A DNA stretch of 64,000 nt from Mikania micrantha (GCA_009363875.1 CM018692.1:90734137-90798136); one strand, 5' to 3'. Positions 44,099 through 58,300 are shown, counted from the first letter of the stretch. Notes: generated from the letters alone by a model not told the origin. Made by a program: numbers and translations.

Positions 44099-45495
44099 GA
44101 TATTACTGGATTAGCTGATATAGCATGAGAAATTCTTGAACGTTTCAGAAAGAGAATAACATCACGAAATAATGATGATTCCTTCAATTGTTCATCCACC
44201 AGAGCAATCACATTATGCTTGTCGTTATACAATCGTCCTGTATTAACAAGAATACGAAAGTAGAATTAAAATAAAATTTTGAAATACTTGTGAAAATTTC
44301 GAAAATTTTCTAAGTATCAAAAGCATCGATCCTATCAGTATCGATGATAGTACCGATACACTGATAATATAATAACACTTCGAAAAATTTTAACTATTTC
44401 ATCAATATTATTAATAATATCGATATTAATAATATCGATACAGTCATATCAGTGTTCAGTATAATAATTTGATACAGTATTCATCGATACTAATAGTATC
44501 GATGTTAGAACACTTGTTCAAAATTTGAAAAATTCCAGAATTTTCGATTGTCAAATTCATAAGCAAAACATGTAAATCAACATCAAACAACACCGACTAA
44601 TCATTACAACCTAAAAGCCCTTTGATTTAACCATGAATTAGTTCAATTTTAAGTAATCAAAAATTCAAAAGTTTGAACAATCAGATCTCAATGATTTCAT
44701 GGTTAAAAATCGAGTTATTACCAGCCATTATGATCACAAAGTGATGAAGAAACTCGGATGAATCAAACACAGTCAAAGTTTTTCACAAGGAATAAGATCG
44801 ACAGATGAACTTTCTGGATTCTCACACAGTAATTTCGAAGATGAACGTATCGATACTGATAGTATCGATACAATTAATATCGACATAAAGAAATTTGATC
44901 GATACTCATAATATCGCTTCTAAGAAAATTTCAAAAATAACTTAACTTTAGATTTTCTCAACAATTTCAAATCAGATATTAAAAACATCTTTTGTGAAGA
45001 ATTAAGAAAAACACACTTGAAAGGTGAAATATAAAATCTTTTTGAAATTTTTGAATTTGTAAAATCTATAAAAATAAAATCTTTTGGACTTTTTATAAAA
45101 TCTTTGAAAAGATCCAAATGAAATTATATTCAACTTATTATTATTAAAATTTCTCAATTCTGAAAATTAAAATTTGTTAAAATAATATATATATAAATAA
45201 AATCATATCAATTTATGCATCTAAACATATAAGCAATATAATCAAATCATAAATAATTAAAATTTGATTATTTAGATAAAACTCAAAATACTACAACTTA
45301 AATTTGATACTAAGCAATATTATTAGATAATTTTAAATAATGAATTTAAATGAGTCTCACACTTAATTTGATATTAACCTATTCAACCTCATAATTTATT
45401 GAGGATAGAATATACACAACCATTGATCTTTTCATACATGCAATAAATTAATGGAAATGAAATTTTTTATTTTGATCAAAACTTTATAGATCAAT
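44099..45495 (-). other. Spacer between pol and extra ORF of the Sirevirus-like element
   Basis: The first 130 bases (to 44232) are weakly open on the minus strand. The rest is non-coding, very AT-rich, with TATCGATA palindromes at 44325-44345, 44405-44440, 44480-44505 and 44845-44885. It is cut at 45495 by the family-A LTR and probably continues after about 62.8 kb. Confidence 0.55.
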
Positions 45496-46879
45496 TGTCA
45501 CACCCCCTGCGCCGTGTGCGGAATCCACGGCGCGGTGATGATCGATGGTTGAATCATGCACAAGTATTGAATAAGAACAACCACAATGCATTACTAAGTT
45601 TCATAAAGTTTAGACAATTGTTTAGTTACAGACATTCTATCTATATACCAAAATAATGACAACTACAGACCCAAAAATATTGTTTACAAAAAAGACTCAG
45701 ACAAGACAATTAAACAATCAGGATTTTGTGAGTTTTTAATCCATCCTAGCTTGTTTCTTCATCTTGTTCTATCTTAACTATGGTCTCCTTAGTTGTCCTT
45801 GTGAAGCTCTAAACCTGATTACCTGAAACACGTGAAAAGTAACTGTCAACTACAAATGTAGTTGGTGAGAACAATAGGTTTAACATTTGTAATATGAATC
45901 TGCATTTGTAAAACATATGTACAAAACAGTGAATGAAAATAACATGGATAGTTGCAACCCAACTAACATCAAGTAAGAATAACGTGTGCAAACAGTCTAA
46001 TGACTGTCTACTAGAAAAGCCAACATATAATCAAGTCCCAAACTACGTTTGGAGTCAGAAAAAGTAGTCAGCAAATGCATTCAACACGAGCGGTACTAAT
46101 GAGTTTACTCAGAAGACAAACTCCGTGTTGACGTACCCGGTAAATATGACCTATGCTGGTAAAGTTAATTAGCAGCAAATCCATATTACCGTAATGCATC
46201 CAATCTGCAGTTACTTTTTAAAACAAATTTAAAACGATAACCGCAGCCTTGGCATAACCATAACGTGTCCCGCTTTCCCTTGTTGTGATCACCCAGTACT
46301 AACGTTATAAGAATAAGAATAAGATTGAATAAGTGTCTTGATGTGTGTATAAGTTTGTTCACAACGATGAACACCTTGCTTTTAAGTTTTTAAGATTGAA
46401 TCCTGTGATTGAAAACCTTTGGTTGAATACCCATAATTGATTTCCATGACTTTGAAATCCTTTGATTGAATACCACTATGAAAACCCTTGAATGAATAAC
46501 TTATTTGAAAACCCTTGATTGAATCCGGTGATTGAAGAACCTTGTATAAATTCAAGGTTTGAACGAAAACATTTAATAAAATATTTATTTAAAAATACGG
46601 GTTAGAGTTTAAAAGCTTGTAAGAGTTTGTAAAACTTAATCTTTTAAAGTGTTTAAAATTTATAAAACATTTTATGTAAAACAGGTTGTAAAATAATTTA
46701 TAAATACTCTTTTATAAAACTTTTTAGTAGAAAATGCTTAACAGTTGATAACTCGTTTAAAAATAGTTGAGAAATCCCATAAATTGGTAAAGTGAACCTG
46801 TAATTGTTGAAAAGTAACATGCATCCTGTATATGAGATATGATTGTATAAAGAGTGTTTGGTCACGTGCTTGATGTGTA

Positions 46880-48690
46880 CAAAGTAGTTTAATTAAAATT
46901 AACAAAATCACAACTATCCTAAGCACTAAGTTATATTATAGACTCTCTAAACTAAACTACCAACAGGCAAGTGAACCTATCAAAAATAGTAAAGAAAAGT
47001 AAGTCCGGATATCGAACCCACAGACTTCTACAGAAAATGCAACCAGACTCAATGACTTATCTATACAAATTTACTTGATTAAAAGAATTGTTTTAAAGGG
47101 GGTTTTACTAATTAATTAAAATGAATTGATAACCTAAAAACCAGATTAAGACTAAGTGATGAAAACAAAGCAAGAAGTGTCAAATAATGAAATGACTACC
47201 TAGGGTTTACTCTATACATGTCAATGCTTTTTAGACTGATTATGGAACTGTTGTGAAACCGGGATCTTTTATTTTTAACTAATAAAAGACTTAGAGTATC
47301 TTCAACCTTTCTCAAAGATTTCAACTAAGATGTCTACGAGTCATTAAATTACCGGCTTAAGTTAGTTACTCTCACAAGTTACCCAACCCATCAATGACAT
47401 ATCCTAAAGACCGTCTACCTCACGGAAACGAAAGTCTCAATACAAGAACACATGAACGGGATAATAGGAAAATCAACTTGGATTTAGTATGCAAGGATAT
47501 GTTCAATTAAACTAATCTTAGTCTTTTCATAAAGACTTTAATTAGTAACTAAACACTCAAGACAAACTAACAAACTCTCACCTCACGGCTTTTGAATTTG
47601 GTTAAACATTTAGTTTGTTTATGATATAATTAGCATTCCTATGAACCACTACGTCTAGCAATTCATTTACAAATCAAAAACACCAATTAAGTGATCTAAC
47701 ATGCACCTATTATATGAAAGACATTCATCAAAGCACATGAGGAATAGATAATTCAAATCAATAAACTAATCTAAACATTCATACACATCCAAGATACAAA
47801 TCCCAATCTTTATGTCATTGAAAATCAAAAACTTGTTCCACAATCAATCGTTATAAACATTGAACATGCATAAATGTAAAACCCTAGGTAGTTTAAGTAG
47901 TTTAGCCAATAACCATCATGAACAAACTGAAAGATCTAATGCATAAACCACAACAAAACATCATACGAATGGAAAAACAATACAAGAATAAGAATCGATC
48001 GTGATTACTCCCTTCGATTTGCAATCCTCGGGCTTCTCGATGATGATTCTTGACCTTGATCGCCTATTCCAGCCTCCTAGTCGCCTCCAAAACCGTATAG
48101 AAACAGTGTGATAACCTAATTGTGAAGCCTTCAGCCGTTTTGATTCATCCAACTCGTTTTTCTGAAAATTTAACATGTCGCGCTACGCGACTACCTTCTA
48201 ATAACCCCTCACGCTACGCGAGGAACCCCACTACCCGACAAAACAGTCGGGTCTACCCGTAATCATTAAAAGTGGTATTTTTGTAATTTCCACCTGTCAC
48301 GCTACGCGATAGGGTTTCTTGTGACCTTCGCGCTACGCGAGGAGTACAAAACTCCAGATTTTGCTTTCCTTTGTTTCCGAGTCCGTTCTCATCCAACCGG
48401 GAGCTCATTTCCTTGAACTTTTGTGCCAAAAATACATGTATATTACTTGCAAGTACCAAATTACAGAATTGTGAAGAACCAGCTTAAATCGAATCCAAAA
48501 CTAACTAAAACTGTACAGAAATTTGACAAAAACAAATGGAAAAGTAGATGTGCTTCGCAACACATCAGTGTTCCACCCCAAAACAGTTGAAAAACAGTAA
48601 AAGAGGAGCTAATGTTCTTACCTGAAAACAGTAAACTCTGAACCTGAACAAGTAGCAAGTAGCAAGCAACAAGACTTCTAACCGATTCCT
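46880..48690 (-). mobile_element. LTR-like non-coding insertion inside family-A LTR
   Basis: The composition changes and the sequence holds the LTR-like phrase tccggatatcgaacccacag (about 47008), four CGCTACGCGA words (48178-48340) and a donor consensus TCAG|GTAAGA on the minus strand (48616-48624). I could not define exact borders or a target duplication. No ORF above 71 codons; none recognised. Confidence 0.4.
48178..48345. repeat. Four copies of CGCTACGCGA
   Basis: Copies at 48179-48190, 48211-48221, 48299-48309 and 48331-48341. The word is nearly self-complementary (TCGCGTAGCG) and CpG-dense in AT-rich surroundings. Confidence 0.8.
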
Positions 48691-50979
48691 ATATCATTGT
48701 AATCATACATATAATATAAGATTTATGATTGTATATACTTTGATTGATTGATTGACTTATGTGACTTGGTTGACTTATGTCGACTTGTTAATGATTACTT
48801 TTTGAATAATTTGTTCTCATGTTTAGAAAATGTTGTATGAACTTAAGGGACATGATTGAATCGTTTGAATAACACTTGATTTATGAAAAGAATGTGTCAT
48901 GTTATTTTATACATATGCTTTTTATGCATAATAAATAACATGTGTTTATGAATATGATAATCCCTTGGTTCCATGTATTCTTTGAAAAATGTTTATATGT
49001 TTAAGCTTTTGTGATCACGTCATAATCTTATTCCTAAATTTAAGTGAGACTTAATTAGGATAAAACCAATCCATAGTCACTAGAATCAAAGTAGGGTTAT
49101 AATACCTTTATTGATTCTTTTAAGCTTAAATAATTATTTGAAAGTTCATTAGTGTGGAACTTAGAAAATCCTTGGATTTAGAACACATGTATGAACCAAA
49201 CAACTAATATCGATGGTCCTTAGTGAGGTGGGAGTGTCGATCTTATCAATATCGATCGGATAAGGCTCAAAGTTTCTTTGTTGTAATCCCATTGTATTCA
49301 CTTAAATAGGACTTAAGGTGAATGCAGTACAGTGATTAATTATATTTGCATGGCTGGTGTCATTTAATAAATTTGATGGAAGCTGCAATGTGGCCCATTG
49401 GTGGTAAATAAATTTGATGGCTTCTCACCAATTTTTACCACCTTCAATTATATGGTCTCAACCAATCACAAATTTTTAATTGCTTGCTGATAACAATTGT
49501 TAAGAATATGGTTTGGTGGAATTTAAGGGGCATGTGAAGAGATAATATCGAATGGTGGGGTTGGTGGCTGCATGTGGAGTCCATCGGCATTTTCTATTTC
49601 GATGGTTCACACTTCTTGTCGACACCAGGTTCCCGATTCTAACCATATCGACCATCATCCATCGGAATTCATTATTCTATCTAATATCCAGCTAATATAG
49701 TTGGTTCTGGACCCAGGTTTACACCACCGACCAAGCTAATACCGACAAGATCCGGCCACCACCACCCCATCATCGATGTTACTTTATTCAGCTGCAACTT
49801 CACCGATTTTTACCCCCATGACCAATCCAAGTTCAAATATACTTCTAATACTTTAATCCACACATCTCAAAACAATTCCCAGGTGATTACCAGCCCTCTA
49901 GTCGAGTTTAGAAGCTGTAAATCGCTTTCAAAGATAAGAGATAATGAATAGTGTAAAGTTCATCAGATCAGTACCTTCTCTCTTAGATTCCGACCAAAAT
50001 ACTTCGAATCAGCTCTGGTCCCTTGTACTTCCAGCTTCCTCTCGTCGAGACGATCGTTTTGATATATTATATGCGCGATTTGGTGTAGAAACGAAGAAGT
50101 TATCAGCGATTTAGTGAAGGTTTTCTAGTGTAAAACGTGATGAACGAAAATGTAGAGTGAGAAAGAAAAGAGGGCTGCTATGAATGGATAAAATGGGAGG
50201 AAATAAGGATTTTTATATTCGAGTGGTTCCCCGCGTGTTCGGTCTCGCTCGGTGTCGGTTTCGCGTGTTTTCACGTGCGTGTCATAATGGTTACGTAAAC
50301 GAGTTATTTGAACTTGTAAATTAGATTTCTTTGTTTATTTTTGAAGAGTTTCAAAATTGTAAAACGTAAAATAAAATATTTTACTTATTTTTACTTTTCG
50401 TTCGTAGTCAGACAGTTAAACGAATATAATTACGTGTATACCCGTAATTACGTACCTTTTTGGTCGTTTTTGCGTATTTATTGATGTTTACTCGTAATTA
50501 CAAGTTCGACATAAATATTATTACGAATCGTCACGATTTGTTTATTTGATTTGTTTGTCATAATGTTCGTCATAACACTACGCAATAACACTATCCTATT
50601 ACACCGAACTCAGTATATGTATAGGGCATACGTAGAGTCCAGCTACCTGCCTTATTAGTCACCAGCCCACCACTGTTTCGATATAATACAATATTGTTCT
50701 TGCCTAGCGTATTCGACTGTAAATAAATAATATATACTTGTTCTTAACTACACAAAATCCCATAACACACAAACACAAACATGAACACATGAATCACATT
50801 GACATACTGAATAGGAATACACATTGTTCTATCACTGTTTATGACTACCATGACTAAATGTACAGATGTTACATCAATAATTTAATGGTATGAGCTAGTG
50901 AGAACATGTCTGTGTGAAACACACAACAAAGAGTCACTATGCATATTAATAAATGAATGCTATGAATTTCCAGATCTAT

Positions 50980-53900
50980 TGTCACACCCCGAGCAGGAGG
51001 GCTGGATCGACTTTCCCGTCGGGCGGAAGGTTCCCGGGGTGTGATATCGTTTGATAATCGAAATTATCAGATTGTTTACATAGCACATGATAAATAAATG
51101 AAAAATGCTAACATGACAATGAAATAGAATTACAAAGTTAAATTACATTGTTTCCTCATAATTTAACTAAGTAAATCTAATCAAAAGAATCAATGAGTTT
51201 ATATCTTGTAACTGTACAAGATATACAAAAGATGATTCATTGTTTTGTCATTCAAAAGTATGCAACACCAAAAAGTAGCTAGGCCTTCTTAAAGTCCACT
51301 AGCTATGTCCCTGAATGTCTGGTGACTAAACATGTTCGTCACCTTAGAAAACATGCATTTAAAAAAAGTCAACACTAGGTTGGTGAGTTCATAAGTTTGG
51401 TATTTGAAAGCCTTGAAATGTTCACATACACTATCACAATGTCATACTCGTTATTTGTAAGTTGTTTGATTCACCCGTTCACACAATGGCCTTTCCATAG
51501 TTATATTTACAAGTGATATCTCATCCTATTAGCTATGCTTATATATAGGGCATATGTAGGGGAACAAGCCCCAGCCAACATCCCACCACATATCTAATAG
51601 AACTTAATACCACTTGCAATACAACTATGGATCCCCATTTTCATGTCACCCGTCCGTTTGTATTCATCACCCATGGAATCATATGTAGAATAATATAATA
51701 AAAGAGGTTCAGTTATCAAACCGAAGTATTGATAACCCCCAATATGTTAAGGAAATTAGATTATGTAAATCTGATCCTTGTTATTATTCTATTACTTATA
51801 GGGTTAACTGTTAATCACTTTTAACAATAAGAGTGTTAGTTAACCAATTGTTATATGTTCTCAACTTGAAGTGCATAGAGCCTAAAAGGAATCCATTGCA
51901 ATCCTCACATAATCAGATTACAATGCATCCGATTTACCTCTACCACTTTGTGTTACCATAGGCCTCATCAAAACTGTTACTAAGAATATGACATGAGAGA
52001 AAATCAATTCCTCAGTCTCCTAGTCAACAGGAAACGATGGATTAATTACAATTATAACTGCAGATTAATATCACCATGTGTCACTTACTAGACCCTGACT
52101 GTTCGTCGTCGTGTCACCGGTCATACGTTACCGGCCAATGAATGAGTACGATCAACATACTAGCCCTACAAGCTAGAGGTTTGTCAAACCTATGGTACCA
52201 CTTTGCTATCGTCGGTTTAGTCACATCAAACTAACTGGTCAGCGATTTATGAAAGGGACTTACAATGACCAACTTGAATACATGGCACATGATTGAAATG
52301 ATATAATGCAGACAGTTCAATAGTAATCAATTGTATTGTGTTCATCAATGTTGTTGTTTGTTCTCAATGTTATATGTTCTCAGTGTTGTTAACAAAGTTG
52401 AATAAGAACTGGTCTTATTACATTATGTTAATCATTGTGTGAATGATGTTGTTATCATGAAGTTACATTATCATGATTATCATTCTTTGTTGTTCCATAT
52501 AGTCACCCTGTTGTCACTAAGATGTGGTAGGAACTAGTCTTATTACACTTAGTCGACTCAGGTGGTGGATGATACTTGTTTCATGTTATCTTGTAATATG
52601 TGTCGAGTTGTAAGCTAAGTGTTATAAGATCTTGTCTTGTTACACTTAGTTAACTCTGTTGTTGAATGATATTATGAAGATATATTATCTTCATATCATT
52701 CATGTGTTTTGTTGTTGTTGTCATCATGTTCACCTGTGATTATCTCAATGTTTGTTCTTGTAAGAATAACTAAGTGTTGTAATATATAATCTTACAACTA
52801 TGTTATTCTATTATGTTGATGAGTTATGAAGGTATATTATCATATTCATCTTAGTTGTTCCTGTCATATCATGATCATACAAGCATGCATACAATGATAA
52901 ATGATAATAAGTCAAGCAATATTATCTAATCAGAGTATAAGCAATATGTCAAACTAAAACTTTTAAATAAATAAAAGTTAAGCATGTTTCTCAGCCCCGA
53001 GATTTTAAAATCAGTTAAGATTAGAAAAGGGGCGTATGAACTCACCTTGTGGTAGTTGTGGTTGACTTAGCTTAAACAAGAAATGCATGTGCTCGTTGTT
53101 GCTCTTGTGGTTGCTTTCAAGATCCTGTATTGATTTCACGTTGTATTTAACTTATAGATATAAGTCCTTAAGTACGTGTTTGTGTGTGTGTTTGTGTTAG
53201 CCCTAAATTTGGCTAACACTCATGAGTCTCGTTCATTATCCGGCCCGGAATTCACTATATTATGTACTGTAATATTGGATCTCTTTCATTGTTTGCAAAT
53301 TCTCAACTTAGGGTTTAGTTTAAATGTTATAACCTCTAAATAAAGTTTTAAGTCCTTGCATGGTTTGCTTAGCAAATTTATCACCACCTTTGTAATAAAC
53401 TAAAGTGATAATCCATGTATGGGTTTATTATTGATTTGAGGCGTTCATTTGTGTGTTTGTTAATCATCTTGAATCCCTTGGGCCGGATAATCCCTTGGGC
53501 CGACTTATGAGTAAATGGGCCGGTTAAATCACATGGGTCGAATGTTAAAGGTTTGGGCCGAAAGGATGAAATGAGGCAACTCCAGGTCCTAGCGAACCTA
53601 ATGGTTCGTTCCAGAGGGTTCGGCTATCCACTGACTCAGGTTCGCTCCACCTAAGGTTCGATTGATAGAAGGTTTGACCATGCAAGGTTCGTGGTTCCCC
53701 TATGATTCGGTGATGCAGGAAGGTTCGGCCACAAGAGGTTTGCCATACGGGTTCGTGGCTGCACCTAGGTTCGTGAAAGCACACAGGTTCGGTGTCCAAG
53801 GTTCGTCCAGGTGGGGGTTCGGCTGATGGTGTTGGTTCGGCTAACCCTTGCAGCTCACAGGTTCGGTGGATCACACAGGTTCGGCAACAGCCCCAAGCTG

Positions 53901-54267
53901 AATGATGATGGGAGGTCCGCTGCGCTAGTTCTGCAGTTCAAAGGTTCGGCAAACCTTTTGTTCGGCCATGTCGAGGTTCGGCTGGTCGAAGGTTCGGCCA
54001 GCACTCCCCTTTGCGAACCTGTTCATCATCTTCATCTAGCATTTGAGCCATTGCAGAGGTGTTTCCCCATAGTAGTGTTATGTGAAGATGGTTCCCTCGT
54101 GGTCGTGTGTTTCAAAGTAGAGAGTGGTTAATCCGTTTAGAATGTGTCGACCAAAGGGTGATAAAACCCTATTTTTTGTGGTTTTCAAGCATCATTACCT
54201 CGAATTTGGCTGGATAAAACTTCAGATCGGTTGTACTTCCTTGTAGAGGATGATTGTAGCTACGTGT
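50980..54267 (-). mobile_element. Family-B solo LTR (copy B3), first part
   Basis: It starts TGTCACACCCCGAGCAG after tctat (50975-50979) and continues after the Copia insertion at 61757-62703, where tctat follows (62704-62708). Without the insertion and its duplicated CGTGT it is about 4.24 kb, close to B2's 4.32 kb. It includes a donor AAG|GTGAGT on the minus strand (53040-53048), the conserved CTCAGCCCCG block (about 52990) and a GGTTCGGC cluster (53590-54015). No gene. Confidence 0.9.
53590..54015. repeat. Degenerate GGTTCGGC interspersed array in B3
   Basis: About 20 copies of AGGTTCGGC or close variants with irregular spacing, like 2500-3045. Reading frames over it are by-products. Confidence 0.85.
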
Positions 54268-55365
54268 TGATGGGAATTCTAGGTTATTTTTCATTTAATC
54301 AATTTCAATTCATCGCATTAATTAACAAATTCAGTTTTCATAAAACCGGATTAAACTATCAGATCAGATCTGACACAGCGGAAGCCTTTAAAATTTATAA
54401 CCTCTCGATTCGCAATAGAAATAATTCCCAAATCAGGATCCAATTACAAACAGTTAAAACAACAATTAAATTCTAACAACACAACCATAGGGGGTTTAGA
54501 AATCGACCTTTACGAAGCGGTTCCAAATCCACACGATGGATCGGCAACGGTCTCGCTAGTTGACTCTATACGATCACCCGGTTCCCGATTTCGTCCTACG
54601 AAACATAAAAGGAACTTGAATCCAAATCCGGCTCAATATGGCTCGCGATTCAGTCCACGGCTTGATGGTGCAACCCACGGCTCGGCTCGGCTTGACGGTG
54701 CAACCTATGGCTCACCACGACTTGACCCGGCTAGTGGCTAGTTGACCGAAACACCAAAATGGTGGTGGTGTTGGGCGACGGCAATGGCAGCCCGAGGAGA
54801 GGGGTGGCTACAGCCACACAAGAGAAAAAGGAGAGTGGGTGAAAGAGTTCATCATCAAATGTGGGAGGTTGGATCTACTTTTAAAGTCAAAAGTAGATCC
54901 ACCTTTTTAGGATCTAAGAATACCAATTCAAAATTGGAATTCCCACCATTTTATTTCACAATTAATTTAAATTAAACTCTTTTAATTTGATTAAACTCTT
55001 TTAGTAATTAAACCATTTAATTACAACTCTCCAATATTACTAACTAACAATTAGTTAGTAGCATTTAATTAAATATTTAAAGTTTAACTAAATGTCAATT
55101 TGTTAATTAACATTTAACTAACAATCCCTTGTAATAAAGTTCAAAACTTTATTTGTTTAATGAATTAATTATCTCTATAATTAATTCCCACTGATTATTA
55201 TTTCATAAATAATAAAAGCCAATTCGATAAAACCGACAATTCGTGATCGTATATTATGTTTAACAATTAAACATAAGGTCGTTGCCTTCCAAAGTGTAAC
55301 TCTTTGGATCATACCTTTCATAGCAACGTTGAACTTATCGTTAATCGGACATCCAATATCCAACA
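54268..55365 (-). repeat. 3' LTR of the copia element
   Basis: It begins TGATGGGAATTC on the plus strand (the partner has TGTTGGG) and ends ATATCCAACA. About 97% identical by eye to 60654-61751, including a shared reading frame (MTETPKWWWCWATAMAA) that is LTR sequence. Confidence 0.95.
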
Positions 55366-55390
55366 TACTCCCACTTGCCCCTAGTAAGGT
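55366..55390 (-). promoter_or_regulatory. Polypurine tract of the copia element
   Basis: On the minus strand GGGGCAAGTGGGAGTA directly precedes TGTTGGATATTGG, the common copia arrangement. Confidence 0.85.
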
Positions 55391-58300
55391 ATGACTTCTC
55401 AAGTCGACTAAAACTCCTTAGTTTAAGTAACTCTTTACTTTAACTTACATTTATAGTCTCAAATAACCTTTATCAGTATATCCTTTCTATTTCGATATTC
55501 CTTGAACATGAGACATGGATCTCTCTTCAATCTCATATATTGTTCAAGCATTCTCATTCTCGTTCTCAATTTAAAATGATCTAACAAACTGCTTTTAGTT
55601 TGAGCGTGGCCACGCTTTTACATCAGTTTAAATCAACGAGGGCGCCAGGATATCTTCTCTTATCTATATAAGAGTATAGAATCCCTTTGGCAGCATATAA
55701 CTCCCACTTAATCTTAGAATCATTCCCAATCGTTACCCTTATTACTGCCTATTTTTCAAGACAGCGTTAGGTAAGATCAAAGAGTGACCTTTGATTAATG
55801 TTAGTTCAATATACTCCTTAGGTCTAAGGATATTTGTGCATATCAAATATACTTTATTATCAAAACATCTTATGACAACGATCCATGAAGAATGTTTTGA
55901 AGCGAGTTACGCCGGACATCATTCTCTAATGAATGCCTATGAATCTTGGTTCTCAACACTTGAGCTTTTATCACGATAAACTAACCAAGCATTCAAGTAG
56001 TCTTAGTTCAGATTGATTCCCATGAATCTGATCGACTACGGACATTTAGAATACTATATTCAAGGATACTAAAATATACAAAATTTCGAATTTAGAAACA
56101 TAATTCATTTTGCCTTTAACCATTAAATCAAAATGAACATTCAATGTTTCGTGTTTCGATTGTAGAGCACCCAATACTAAAGTTAAATCAGATTCCCCAT
56201 CTAGCATATCTAATATCTATTTATTAGCCTTATCCTCATATTCAGCTCTATAAATAGATTTAGTGAACTGAATTGCTAGATTCTGATTTATGAATTTTAT
56301 TTACTATTATGTCTTTCTTTCAGTTCTTTCTCATAATGCTTCTGCTATAATATGACTACAATTTCATAGTCTTAGCTATGTTATATTGTTTTCATATGTT
56401 TTCTCAATCCATTCCTAGTCATTAGGAATCTTATTGAGACAAGTAATGAACTCTTTCATTCTAAGCATTCTGATGCGTTTATTTGTGTTCTCTAACCTTT
56501 AGTGAACTCTTCATGCTTTGACATAGATAATTTGCATGTGACTCTTCATCTTATGCAATATTTATCTAAGATTTCATTTCAATCTCTATTGAAATTGTCA
56601 CTGGATAATTTATATATTAACCATTAATATATATTCAATTTTATCAAATAAAATTGTTACTTATTTCGTTTAACATCGTATGTTAAAGTTTATGTCTTTA
56701 TTATAGAAACTCCTTTCTATAATTAGTATGTCATCTACATACTTACATAATGTTATCCTTTAGGTAAAACTAACACCTTAGTTTCTTACCATGACAAAGA
56801 TTCCCACTTGAGATGCTTTTATCAACCATGGATTTGTCGCAACAAGTTTGCCATATTAGGATTTTAAAACTTTCTAATTATTTATAAGAATACTCAATTA
56901 AGGTGTTCTTATGTTAATTCAGTTTTGACATTTAACTACTTATCTGTCAAACAACTCTTGCTTACAGAATTTGTAGTATCCTAATACATCCATGTTGATC
57001 TTTTCATTGAAATTCTCTAATTTCAACTATGCAACATCTAAATGTTGTTTAAACAAGTCTCTTACTTTGTTTTATTGCATCTTAGTGTTTATGATTCTTA
57101 ACCATTTGTCATATTTATCAATCAATTGTTACAACTTTGCAATTTATGGGTTCACAGTGATCCCGTGGGCATCTGCAGATTTCATGTGTAACAACTGGTT
57201 CTTAAACTCATTTAAGATCCATTCAAACATTTTGTGTTGATTGAAACATATATATCATATCATTGCACAATTGAACTCTTTCAATATGCACTATCTAATA
57301 TTCAACCATACAGTTCCTTGCACTAGGAAGCAATTGATGAAAATTCTATATATTCCATTTTAGGGATTTATGATAACTATCTTTATCATTAATGAGGATC
57401 CAATTTCAAATAAATTGTTAACAACTCTTTGTTAAATCCTTAAAGCCCTAAATAAGAATTTATACAGGTTCATTTTACAACTCTTTATGTATATACCTGT
57501 AATTAAAGCTAGTGTAGTAATTCATATGATAAGTTCATTGGGATATTCTTTCATTGGATCATATTCAAGAGAAGGACACATGTATTGGTATTTATCAAAT
57601 TACCTACATCATTGTGTACTTGGTTGTGAAACAATTTCACATTATATGCATTAATTTGGTAACCTTTGGTTATATCTCATATATAACTATTGTTGCTTTT
57701 AGATCTTCATTTTATATAAATCTTCTTTGAACTCTTTCAAAGATTTCATTAGGTTCACAACCTTATGAATTATTCATATTTAATCTTTAGACATTTTATG
57801 CAACAGAATTGCATTTTAAAGATCATAATCTGTATAACCTTCCTTAAGCATGTTGTGTAATAATCAAACTCTTGTAACAATGAATTCCATTTTTCAATTG
57901 TTTAAAGACTCATGTATTACACCTTGCTTTAAAGGTTAATCTTGTCTAATTATAATTATTTAAACACTTTAAATTATTCTATTAATATGAATCATATGTA
58001 TATTTGTAATTCTATCATATAGAATTCACTTTGCATTATCAATAATTATTATCAATTATGCTATCAAAACAATTTATCAAGCATAAATATAATTAATCAA
58101 TCAATGCATAAATAATACTAGAAGCAATATTCTTAGTCAAACTAAGAATGTCAAAAGTATTCATAATTGTTTTAAACCATTTAAAAAATCAATGAAAAAT
58201 GAATAAAAGAACATTTCTTCTATTTGTCTTGTTTTCCATCCCTTGGAATTCAAGACTCAAGCTCCTAGCTTATCAACCACCTCGAATACTTGCAAATAAT

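Larger units (their letters stand above)
45496..50979 (-). mobile_element. Family-A LTR (solo or fragment), interrupted twice
   Basis: It starts TGTCACACCCCCTGCG at 45496, the terminus type shared with families B and C, and is therefore read on the minus strand. No coding region and no primer-binding site. The internal part (46.9-48.7 kb) appears to be another LTR-like insertion. Copy B3 interrupts it at 50979/62704, and its last part lies after 62709. Regions near 50210-50560 (cgtgttcggtctcgctcggt, cgttcgtag) are related to the family-B LTR (3460-3660). Nothing else is recognisable in 48690-50979 beyond AT-rich LTR sequence. Confidence 0.65.

Noticed and set aside
41414..44232. Envelope glycoprotein
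   Set aside because: The position fits an env-like ORF, but I see no signal peptide, transmembrane helix or cleavage site, so I do not call it an envelope.
54742..54975. ORF MTETPKWWWCW..., also at 61128
   Set aside because: Same position in both LTRs of the copia element; LTR sequence, not a gene.
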